Source of the DNA: a virus | Virus record (IMG/VR): IMGVR_UViG_3300002514_000296 | Location: 1 to 22,316 of that record | Reading direction: 5' to 3' (one strand) | Length of the DNA stretch: 22,316 bases | Part shown: in pieces, positions 16,901 through 22,239 of the stretch | Position numbering within the stretch: the stretch's first letter is position 1 | How the letters are laid out: every line of letters begins with the position of its first letter | Translations under genes and position numbers: made by a program | The notes under the pieces: generated by a model | The model's input: the letters and a program-made list of their open reading frames with translations, nothing else | What the model was told of the DNA's origin: nothing | The model's database searches: none

Positions 16901-17862
16901 TGACAGCCATCGGCTTCGGCGGCGGCGAGGATGCCATCGCCGACGACCCATGTGGAGATATTTATGGTAGTATTCCAATCGCTAGTGCGCCTGATACAAT
17001 ATTCCCAGCGGCATCAATAAACATGACCGGCACCCTCGGGAATACCATCACACCCAATTCGGAACTCTTTACACAAGGTTTATGGCACGATTACGGTTCT
17101 ATTCCAACTGGCTCTGACGAAGGGGTTTTTGCTATAATCGAATCACCCTCCCCGAAGATTGGGAAATCATTAGCCGAGCTAGTTGGGATGCCGATCGGAC
17201 AGCCCTTCCGGATCGGAGCAATTAAGCCGCGCGCTATACTTGAAGAGGCGGTCGTAGCAGTTCCTTTCTTTGTTGGGGGAGATAGCCGGAGAAAGTTTTA
17301 TAAGCTCGACAGCTTATCGAAAAACTCTGTTAAGAAGCTCAGTCGGCACATGAAGAAATATATTTTCCCACCGCGGTTCGATTTTGTTCTTAACGAGGAA
17401 ATGGACCCTGTGGCCATGTATGTCTTTGAATTTAGTCGTCAAATAGGTCAACAAGATATCGCTGACATGTGGCAGAACCTGCCTCCATCTATCCACGAGA
17501 CGTTCGAGCAGAAAGTATCAATTATAGAACACAAGCTGTTACGAGACCAGATGTTGAATAAAGAGAATCGTAAGTTACGAAAGGATCTGCGTTGGCTTGT
17601 ATTTAAGGTAAAGAAGCGTGCAGAGACAGACTATAGTAGATTTACCAAGAAAGGGCTCGTCTCTGACCTAGAAACGATCCCCAGCAATATAGGAAATGCT
17701 AAATATTCGTATAATTGGCCGTATGATTATTTCTCTCTTGTAGAACTAGTTAAAATTGACGAAGCTATTGAATATGATTCACAACTACCTCCTGATAGCA
17801 GAGTTGCGATTGTGGGAGAAGTTAATATTGAAGAAGAGCCCGTTTTTGACGAATTGGAATAG
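7969..17862 (+). CDS. Giant modular baseplate/tail protein with LamG domains (3297 aa)
   Basis: One unbroken frame of 3297 residues. In order: an N-terminal Tyr-rich segment (1-140); a LamG/concanavalin A-like domain (about 141-405); a helical segment with the P2 gpI/T4 gp7-like pattern IYKTKGTRQSFRNVLRCFG (465-612); a diverged LamG-like beta-sandwich (about 690-880); a long helical part (1005-1125) ending in RNIIESHMLERSKYQHKFPT; a backbone region with LQGPFTEKFVGGRQYRH near 1340; a second, clearer LamG domain (about 1505-1690); a long beta-rich region with FVHHPIPRTTAQYSWI near 1882; a GC-rich compact module (about 2862-2990); and a helical, charged C-terminus (3150-3297). It follows the gp25- and gp6-like genes, where T4 carries gp7, so a wedge role is inferred, with LamG domains displayed outside for binding. 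T4 gp7 is about 1032 residues, so this is about three times larger. Its start has only a weak GAAGAA tract 10 nt upstream. Domain limits are approximate. Confidence 0.8.
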   Translation: MSLKGLFDSVAVTKVVDNKTSEEIGRVVESADYHEADIIDEKRFIPSIDFSDPKNFAKYGSAEKYYEDSYTYIHSSYPYDGSLAEKLQWKNSGSYIDLYTFENKYPRTNGYINFSYGGWGSPGTAPAWPGTAGYGTPQTSDLEYISLNGGPGLGGGIQSQSANVWNPTNNRESNLEADLAEGVTIEFWLKKDAFTTTNTEKEVVLDLWNNELSSSDSYGRLRLEVTGAAGIDSNWLLTIMSGTNGVQWQTLGNTGLSSLTDGNWHHYAFSLLSASAGITAKSYTDGVPQKEETLGSTGINKIRGPMQAQLGALMTSVSGNIYHGLHMTGSGKLSASLDEFRYWKTQRSSEKVGRYWFTQVGGGTNTDLANTDLGVYYKFNEGITQTASVDSVILDYSGRVTNGTWTGYTAGARNTGSAIVSASAAATEFLDPIVYPTHPDVISTLASLKASGSVHDIENPSELFGFFPSWMQDQDPAHGDELKKLTQIISSYLDTLYLQIESFGNIHDITYLSGSATKANTLTEQLLSSKGLLAPELFLDADIFEKLGDRSEEREYRDSLTNIKNKIYQNIYNNLINIYKTKGTRQSFRNVLRCFGVDEKLYKLNVYGDNVQFKIRNNRELYSANKRYINFSVNTNFESTVYLFSNDANSVSYLSSSSELTSGYASTLETYVFFPKKPEAYEKAYSDYQYNYLTSSLFGQHTVRKTNPNSLTWDTPDSTNFQVYAVRDSIGSKDAKFVLTSSAGGVITSPLSTSFYDDVYLNTNWIFGVTIKPAQYPLVNHIYGTKTSDYIIEFKGTQVAAGEVLDSFIVTGSIDASQAGYGFITGSKRPYIGAHRQDYQGTLLNRSDVRVGFCRYWLDDITLDLLEVHGRDIQNYGTKEPTRPPYLFQNNQTINSEFLEIDTLALNWDFETVTGSDASGEFTVPDFSSGSTLAQATQYGALGNLLAAQHTGYGYGFPVSSTASIDADYVLTSELLDFERLNSSDMISILSTQDDIEFTRESRPINFLYAIEKSMYQSISENMIRMFGVITDFNNIIGNPANKYRDTYKGLRILRERFFERVGNTPDLDKYIEFYKWFDSSLSRILEQLIPAGAEFSKEIRNIIESHMLERSKYQHKFPTMELKDPILVGTVLSPLPLSPGWQYTHHPINDKENTNANYWKSLASRDKGKLATSDTVVNNNKQIYFDNSTKERRTRKRHLLHRFLGNRKKHIRAGITTHDNKIENFVFDATAPYGPVVPGTNIPQNIMLSFNADVEKLQNIADDLAPGKKKRLGFGIDPTINITPGKLKQDGNVLAPFSLYSSSVTNGYNSEVVNFYTASILLTNLHEDIVHTNETRPLQGPFTEKFVGGRQYRHTELNSGSLDTRDDRAEGFRVELGLLPVSPGALGIVPPNYPFGNSPSGSAPLGFLAHLPTAQRLRDEGAKRSVNIKNILMTTASVGVRLSGTLIHNKIGNYSKNYQVVQSSGRTLNDPFFQDQSFDFALYPETVFGRTRHPMELQRVTNTKSVYFDGINDYLSSSVGAAAWNDIIGGAGSLAKAFTFSAWVRPVSMTDNYPRIIDFGGGAFPDRALAFYGSAYPATAQIYLNSGQAMRSSAASIVADNWVHIVGTYAGGSSGDINIYVNGVKDNATHTDLPDTTDISSHLSIGADADGTDDEFNGYVNDAAIWSRELTESEVTTLYNNGYQPDLKAIAALNRGLVSWYRMGDGDDDTNTTIYDQMGFANLTAVNGPTIQSSAPSPIVESSLNYALPDRTGANSNQSIIVNRFNAPGSYEVSSRGYMDPAHEEKSVYSVLPYRNLSVLNFGTIVSSSNDNSVAFTMHVEDQSVEGVDRGLRQRLVPHNRPFGYDGAYTAYPAYYKVNRNPRVRVTDSDGNEEKVYDNYFVHHPIPRTTAQYSWISASWDEANSATSTARWGYSELSGGLFVPSLPTISGAVDFVYGDFLGLNSVVVDPIRSPIVTGGKITSPNPSTSANALGLSVAGSTAIAANLQLSTYYNSLMNLGLIDKPPRDNFVNVLNLLLLGRSGPYGYPSWKQIRTEEHPVVRNQEKNSILSIRTKTSTDVRIGASRGNALTQFIEPQVYASEFPMIHEFNMGSSLQSGRSAGRPIRLALKNSYGNKLINFANYEVNNILNVAGNYDSGDLYFNRINSMILEGQNNDSALKSALSKVSVTYAQAVYPATYNAFLGRTRGRKYYTISNIWNNKRSMRSFRPQTNSQGTLISAATPPYGMSKQPSVWPVDGHLDYSSSVSWTEDDGAGELQNSYSRYRVHYGGSGKHSDLMIIPAATYNARVPHGEVSASSGVGVRVAFPGDRYNLVAGSFSGTLGTAGSGKSPYKSYEDYAKYMRLIGKDYSIVPEFRISEHIAEFLTGDDFATLTSIDDLLSLTGSAYVNSSESGFYKEYANSDFMKMFSVVNNAYHGAELVDGSKMSQDKIGLRCTALVQFLPYKGFYPAERTVQLASLFSQSFGDEIYVSASGRAQSACYRAILEPLYSQGIMYNTIKSGIAVSNFIISNTSSVESPIFPMAYQWATGAIGGSTRIVGNLKGPSSGLSASCVYNNYNSSLPEGNLFFRQMLPPWSSTNGAASSSYLNENGYFHRKIPFEALYKPRNYLSQDYISYTGRIYDTGLSSASLNTIAPTSDTSNWLTWNGEGDSRYELAIDNFLCETVNFFQNGLTSILSDREENFRAAQSGSVYTMKLKLYRPTTISPGYDWANTGALIPDHAKFDMYRRISAFGPPMAAKSWDAMAFFAGSASYGTSFSHLTPPYYAGSGSCTFTFTATYDGAPSLDEIFVGTSLVYDRMETVELQNGNQPMADYKVQMYDSFNLTESVASVPANSRTQKKQWLIQSKFETPVINIAGDRRTCVSGGYLGQEATGGLFVVGTTTTDDTFNFTGSSGTVYDFIITGSYDGTTDPIQVERVSSTSSMALNIHGAITASDFVQVDGGIATIYPVAPHIVVLTQSAVGTAGNTHIAEYSGEMTAIGFGGGEDAIADDPCGDIYGSIPIASAPDTIFPAASINMTGTLGNTITPNSELFTQGLWHDYGSIPTGSDEGVFAIIESPSPKIGKSLAELVGMPIGQPFRIGAIKPRAILEEAVVAVPFFVGGDSRRKFYKLDSLSKNSVKKLSRHMKKYIFPPRFDFVLNEEMDPVAMYVFEFSRQIGQQDIADMWQNLPPSIHETFEQKVSIIEHKLLRDQMLNKENRKLRKDLRWLVFKVKKRAETDYSRFTKKGLVSDLETIPSNIGNAKYSYNWPYDYFSLVELVKIDEAIEYDSQLPPDSRVAIVGEVNIEEEPVFDELE
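8389..9183 (+). other. LamG/concanavalin A-like domain 1 of the giant protein
   Basis: Residues about 141-405 start with YISLNGGPGL and carry the LamG_3-type order: VTIEFWLKKD, a DLWNNE strand, RLRLEV, then DGNWHHYAFSLL, a YTDGVPQKE turn, LGALMTS, and LDEFRYWKTQRSSEKV, finishing with LGVYYKFNEG and ILDYSGRVTNGTW. The phrases 'DGNWHHYA', 'LDEFRYWK' and 'YYKFNEG...D.SG' are the family's usual landmarks. Such domains commonly bind glycans or proteins. No binding partner can be read from the sequence. Confidence 0.82.
9361..9804 (+). other. P2 gpI / T4 gp7-like baseplate segment of the giant protein
   Basis: Residues about 465-612 form a helical segment: FPSWMQDQDP, a LKKLTQIISSYLDTLYLQIE helix, then LTEQLLSSKGL and NLINIYKTKGTRQSFRNVLR followed by CFGVDEKLYKLNVYG. 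The 'lengthy helix, then Lys-Gly-Thr-Arg, then a short helix and Phe-Gly' arrangement resembles tail proteins of the P2 gpI type, which correspond to part of T4 gp7. The match is from memory of the motif and is moderate evidence. Confidence 0.55.
12481..13032 (+). other. LamG domain 2 of the giant protein, apparently inserted
   Basis: Residues about 1505-1688 are a textbook LamG_3 domain: KSVYFDGINDYLSSS, AFTFSAWVRPVSMTDNYPRI, a DFGGG turn, ADNWVHIVGTYAGGSSGDIN, IYVNGVKDNATH, SHLSIGADADGT, then FNGYVNDAAIWSRELTESEV and TLYNNG, followed by LVSWYRMGDGDDDTNTTIYD. It is more canonical than domain 1. It is more GC-rich than the neighbouring backbone, and the text on both sides reads like one continuous conserved region, so an insertion is inferred. 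Confidence 0.88.
16552..16938 (+). other. Compact GC-rich module within the giant protein
   Basis: Residues about 2862-2990 form a short Thr/Gly/Ser-rich beta module. It runs from a GLFVVGTTTTDDTFNFTGSS strand pair through YDFIITGSYDGTTDPIQVER to VVLTQSAVGTAGNTHIAEYS and ends in IGFGGGEDA. The 'TFNF...SSTSSMALNIHGAI...LTQS..GTAGNT...F.GG' pattern resembles a small repeat-type domain I remember from phage structural proteins. By hand count the first 60 bases after 16561 are about two-thirds G+C, and the module stays near half G+C, against roughly 30% in sampled backbone stretches. Confidence 0.55.
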
Positions 17863-17869
17863 ATAATCG

Positions 17870-18976
17870 ATGCAGTTTTTTGATGATAAACAAGATGTAA
17901 TGGACGTGGTTATAACTCCGTTCGGGAAGCACCTATTATCACAGGGGCGCTTCAGTCCAGAGTACTATGCATTTTTTGATGATGATATCATGTATGACTC
18001 CGCCTGGGTGACGGGATCGACAATTGTAGAGACACAAAATAATATAGAAGGAAGGATCCAGCACGAAACACCAAGGATTAAACAGCCCTCGGTTTATATT
18101 GGTGTTGAAACGGCCATTAATATAAGAAATCAGGCAATTAGTGGGGCCATCTCGAACATGCCTCATGATAGTGGTAGTTATATGGCACAGGATACGAACA
18201 ATCATAAAATTTATAATCAAGAAAGCCTTCAGTTTCATGGAGACAAATTTGATTTTTTGAAACAACCTCTAGGGCGCTCTGACCAAAGTTCTAAATATTT
18301 ACCAGCTTGGAATATTTCAATGTTGAGGGGAGCAATCACCAGTAGTCAGAATTATCTGGAGCTGCCGCAATCAGCTAGCCGCGGCACCCCGGGCTTCATA
18401 GAAAATATCCCACAGCTTAATATCAACCTTAATTACAAAGTGTACGTTAGTGAAGTCGAAAGCGAGCATCAATGGACGACTGATAATATTACAGTTGATT
18501 ATGGAAGCACTACATTTCCTATTCCTGATCTGAGTACCATTGCGGACCCAGATGTTGGAGATGTGTTCCCCCCTGGTCTTGTTCAGAGCATAGCCTCCGA
18601 GGTTTTCAGTGATGGTACATACTTTTCCCTTCAAAACGGAAAAATAATTTTAGAGATTGTAGAAGAAAATGTTAACTTTAAAAAAGAGAATTTTGATATT
18701 CAAGTTTTTGTGTCCTCTTCAGCGTCTCCTGGGGACAACGCAAGCGGGCTGCAGCAATTGTTTTTTACTAATGATGTATATAATTTACAGGTAGACGATT
18801 CGGAGAGGTATTTATCCATTAGGGTGGATAAAGGCATCGATGATGCTAGAATTAGTAATATGTCAATAGGCCACGCTTCGTCACTTACCACGGATAGTGC
18901 AACAACAAACGTGATTAGTACTAGAGAATTTATGGTTAGAGATCTCTACAGTCCCGAAGAGGATATTTGTGAATAA
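17870..18976 (+). CDS. Unknown virion structural protein (368 aa)
   Basis: I do not recognise a family. The N-terminal 50 residues have a distinctive look: MQFFDDKQDVMDVVITPFG, then LSQGRFSPEYYAFFDDDIMY, with repeated Phe-Asp-Asp clusters. The middle (about 140-300) is polar and probably beta-rich with no membrane segment. The C-terminal part has YLSIRVDKGIDDARI and ends with Cys-Glu. The gene follows the giant protein by 7 nt, with a weak GGAA tract 10 nt upstream of the ATG, and overlaps the next gene by 1 nt. I remember a similar N-terminus in uncultivated marine phages, again without a function. It is probably a baseplate or tail accessory, as inferred from operon position only. It could instead be an assembly factor. 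Confidence 0.72.
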   Translation: MQFFDDKQDVMDVVITPFGKHLLSQGRFSPEYYAFFDDDIMYDSAWVTGSTIVETQNNIEGRIQHETPRIKQPSVYIGVETAINIRNQAISGAISNMPHDSGSYMAQDTNNHKIYNQESLQFHGDKFDFLKQPLGRSDQSSKYLPAWNISMLRGAITSSQNYLELPQSASRGTPGFIENIPQLNINLNYKVYVSEVESEHQWTTDNITVDYGSTTFPIPDLSTIADPDVGDVFPPGLVQSIASEVFSDGTYFSLQNGKIILEIVEENVNFKKENFDIQVFVSSSASPGDNASGLQQLFFTNDVYNLQVDDSERYLSIRVDKGIDDARISNMSIGHASSLTTDSATTNVISTREFMVRDLYSPEEDICE

Positions 18977-18978
18977 TG
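18974..18978 (+). promoter_or_regulatory. TAATG stop-start overlap (translational coupling)
   Basis: The TAA of the 368-residue protein gene shares its last A with the ATG at 18976. An AGAGGA tract at 18958-18963 lies 12 nt upstream. This is the second junction of this kind in the window and suggests that these two unknown products are made together. Confidence 0.7.
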
Positions 18979-21900
18979 AAACGTTCTGTAAAATTTGGTA
19001 GGGAAGCCACAAACATTAACAAAGTTATCGTTAATCAAATTCCGGGCGCCTACAAGTTAGAAACAACAATGCAGGTCCTCTCGAGCCCAAACAATTCAGT
19101 GTCCTCTAACTTAAATAAAAGTACTTTTATTCTTGCGTCGGCCGACCAATCAATAACACGTCGCATCGTGCAGAATAACAATAATATTCTTCCTTACTTA
19201 ACAAAACAAGCACAGAGCAACAATGTCGTATTTAGTAAAACAAGTCTTGGGCTTAGAATTGGGCCTCTTGCAAAAAAAGTATCTTCTAAAACTCCAAAAA
19301 AAGCATATGTTAGAACTATAACTATTCAAAAAAATGATATTTCAAATCTAACTATATTTGCCGGCGTCGTAACTAGCCGACAGCGACGTAAGGGGGAAGT
19401 TTACTCTCTTTCTTCTATGGATACTCTTGTGGTCCTTCAAGAGGGAGCCCCCCTTGAAAATAACATTCTTCTATTCGAAGATGAATCAAAACAAAAAATA
19501 TGGGCCGGCCCGGCATTCCAAAATAGTTTGGGACATTGGTATAAAAAATTATCTGGACCTTTAACTGAAAATAGTCGCCTGTACTCGAAGGTAGTACCGA
19601 ACACAAAAGTCATTTTTCAAAGTGAACTACACGAGAACTTATTTAAAACTATTACCAATACATTTAGTAATCTTTATAATATCAACAAAGGTATAAATTC
19701 CAAGCAGGCCATTGTTAATAATCTTAAAACTCAAACAAGAAATTATTTTTCTTCTCTGTCCTATGCAAAAAATTCAAACGGCGAAGTTCCAATATCTTTC
19801 TCTTTTAATAGGCTAGACTTTCTTAGAAATAATGGTGCATTCTCAAAGCTAATAAAAAATGAAAGCGAGATGATGAATTCGTTTGAGTTATTGTCCACTA
19901 AAATATCTCGCAAACGAATTATTAGGAATAACCCCACCAACCGGCTGACCGGGCACGGCCCGGCCAAGCCTTTTGATGGTCGCGAATACCCGCTCCGAGG
20001 CAACCTTTCCTACCATAATCTGTTTCCCACACAGGACGTGTTAGTGGTGATGTCTAAAGACACAGAGATGAAAAATATTACAGACGGAATTTATTCATAT
20101 GGTGTTGAATTTACTTTTTTGGATAACACACATGAAAAATTATTAAATGTTTTAAATGAGCCCACTGTGGGGCTTAAAATCATTGCTAAAAAAGTACAAG
20201 ATTTATTCGAAGGGATGCAGCGATCGGGAAACTATGATGTTTATACTCAATCATTTTCAGATGCATATATTAAGAAATACGAGTTCGATAATAAGCAAAC
20301 TATAATAACGGGCGCTATTAGTAGTTATATAAGTGCGATATCGCTGTTTCATAAAGATCTAGCAAAAGCAATTAAGTTAACCCCCAATAGTTTAGCAACA
20401 AAATTGTTCATATTAGCGGATCCTCTTGTCAATGGGCCCTCTGGGCCATTAAATTTGTTAAATCTCGTGCTAGACTTAGCAAAGCAGATAAATCTTAAAA
20501 TTAAGATGAGCTCCCCAGTCCCAGCCGGCGCTGCGGCTGTTTTACAGATGCAGACGTCTAAGCTGGGCTCCGGGGCACGATTAATTAAAATTAAGCATTA
20601 TTTTGATGAATTCGTAGATGTGAACGATATTGGCGTTGCCGGATTTGACTACTTAACCCCGTATTTAGAGACGGGCACCCCAGAATTTTTTAACCCCTTC
20701 AGACAATTAACTTATCAACAAGTACAAAATTTGCGAACTAACGAAATAGAAAAGTATGATAATTTAGCCTTTACTGGGCCACTCTCTTTGACTCCGAATT
20801 ATTTTAACATATCAGGGAAATCACACAAAATCAACTCTAACGATCCCGACCAGGAAGAAACGAATTCGATAGTGGCTACCAGTCTGTTAGTTGCTAACAA
20901 ATTTCGTAATTCTCCGCTCGATTTTAATCAGTTTAACGTTAATGACGATACTACTGGTAACGCGTCCGGCCTCCTCTCTATTATAAAAAATAATCTTAAA
21001 GTGATAGAAAAAGAAAATTGTAGTATATCAATAAATCTTCACGACGACGACACCGGTATTTTCCGATCGCTCCCATCACCAGTGTATCCCGCAAGCGGCA
21101 GGGACTATCTTGACGCTGCTGAAAAAATGTCCGAGCCATCGCCCTTTGTTATAAACAAAACTGGTAGCGTATCAGTCAATAATTTTATTTTAAACTCAAC
21201 AAACAATATTTCACAAGAGGGCTATTACAGTCAAATTAAACAGCTCAACAACGGCCTCTTATCATATTTGGTCCAAACTGATTATTTTGTAGACTCCCAA
21301 CAGGTGCATGTTGGGGAAGTTAAGAACATTACGGACCAACAGGTATTTAGTTCCAACAATGTGAATATTCAAACATTCAATCTTAGAGCACTAGAAATAC
21401 AGCGAAACAATCTAAACTCTGCCGCGTCAACGATGAATTCCGTGTTGCTTAATCAAAAGCCCGCGGAACAAGTACTCTCACAAGAACTTAGTTATGCACA
21501 ATATATCTCTACACCCATTTCTGCTTCGGATATAACATCTACAGCGCTAAAATATGGTAATATTAAGAAAATTCAATATTTAGCCGGCTATAGAAAGTTA
21601 AATGATTCTGTTATAATGAAAGATCCCATCTGGCTGGACCTCACAGAGACCAGTTTAAATAATTTTTCGGAGACGGGAAAGACTCTTTTATGTAGAATGG
21701 CCGAATCGTATACAGAATTTGCTAGGTATAAGGGAATTAAATCTTCCCTTTACGATGAAATCTTCCTGGTGTCCCCCTCGTACGCGGCAACTGCAGAGAA
21801 TACAGTTGGCGACTCCGCATTTTCTTTACTTCCGGAAAGCAATTTTACATTTTTAAACAATATGGCTGATACTAATAGCTCCGACCTTAATTATTCCATG

Positions 21901-22233
21901 GGCGCCCCTGACGGCCCCCAGATGAATGTGATACCGGCCGAATCTGCTATTTTTGATGTAGCCCAAAATAAGCAGAATAATCTATATACTAGCGGAGGAG
22001 ACTTTTTGTTGCCTAATGGTGAAGCGTATATCGGCGATTATCATCTTCGTTATCAACAAAATACCGGTAAATATGTAGCCATGGTTGGAAAAATACACTC
22101 AGATATGCCCCATGATGTACTTAAGGCAATATCGGACCAGGCTCAACTGCAACTGATCCACGGAGACGGCACGCAACAGCAGCATCCGGGCACCACCACT
22201 ACTGGTGGCTCTGGCGGGACAGCGGAGTATTAA
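18976..22233 (+). CDS. Large unknown structural protein with C-terminal Gly/Tyr/His module (1085 aa)
   Basis: I recognise no named family. The first 250 residues are basic and Asn/Ser-rich (MKRSVKFGREATNINKVIV). Then come a helical part with long hydrophobic helices near residues 395-420, and a Leu-rich segment GPSGPLNLLNLVLDLAKQIN near 487-506. The last third is polar with scattered strands. The C-terminal module (about 1005-1048) runs SGGDFLLPNGEAYIGDYH, then a KYVAMVGKIHSD step and a PHDVL ending, followed by a disordered Gln/Gly/Thr tail (QQQHPGTTTTGGSGG). The 'Gly-Gly-(Asp/Glu)-Phe, Leu-Pro-Asn-Gly, Tyr-Ile-Gly-x-Tyr-His, Gly-x-x-His' pattern resembles a C-terminal module I remember in marine phage tail/baseplate proteins. 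The start ATG overlaps the previous stop. No signal peptide or transmembrane hairpin is seen. A virion role is inferred from context. Confidence 0.72.
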   Translation: MKRSVKFGREATNINKVIVNQIPGAYKLETTMQVLSSPNNSVSSNLNKSTFILASADQSITRRIVQNNNNILPYLTKQAQSNNVVFSKTSLGLRIGPLAKKVSSKTPKKAYVRTITIQKNDISNLTIFAGVVTSRQRRKGEVYSLSSMDTLVVLQEGAPLENNILLFEDESKQKIWAGPAFQNSLGHWYKKLSGPLTENSRLYSKVVPNTKVIFQSELHENLFKTITNTFSNLYNINKGINSKQAIVNNLKTQTRNYFSSLSYAKNSNGEVPISFSFNRLDFLRNNGAFSKLIKNESEMMNSFELLSTKISRKRIIRNNPTNRLTGHGPAKPFDGREYPLRGNLSYHNLFPTQDVLVVMSKDTEMKNITDGIYSYGVEFTFLDNTHEKLLNVLNEPTVGLKIIAKKVQDLFEGMQRSGNYDVYTQSFSDAYIKKYEFDNKQTIITGAISSYISAISLFHKDLAKAIKLTPNSLATKLFILADPLVNGPSGPLNLLNLVLDLAKQINLKIKMSSPVPAGAAAVLQMQTSKLGSGARLIKIKHYFDEFVDVNDIGVAGFDYLTPYLETGTPEFFNPFRQLTYQQVQNLRTNEIEKYDNLAFTGPLSLTPNYFNISGKSHKINSNDPDQEETNSIVATSLLVANKFRNSPLDFNQFNVNDDTTGNASGLLSIIKNNLKVIEKENCSISINLHDDDTGIFRSLPSPVYPASGRDYLDAAEKMSEPSPFVINKTGSVSVNNFILNSTNNISQEGYYSQIKQLNNGLLSYLVQTDYFVDSQQVHVGEVKNITDQQVFSSNNVNIQTFNLRALEIQRNNLNSAASTMNSVLLNQKPAEQVLSQELSYAQYISTPISASDITSTALKYGNIKKIQYLAGYRKLNDSVIMKDPIWLDLTETSLNNFSETGKTLLCRMAESYTEFARYKGIKSSLYDEIFLVSPSYAATAENTVGDSAFSLLPESNFTFLNNMADTNSSDLNYSMGAPDGPQMNVIPAESAIFDVAQNKQNNLYTSGGDFLLPNGEAYIGDYHLRYQQNTGKYVAMVGKIHSDMPHDVLKAISDQAQLQLIHGDGTQQQHPGTTTTGGSGGTAEY

Positions 22234-22239
22234 TATAAA

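Noticed and set aside
22195-22233. Thr/Gly/Gln-rich tail of the 1085-residue protein as a tandem repeat
   Set aside because: The runs are short and irregular at the nucleotide level. They look like a disordered C-terminal tail, not a repeat array.
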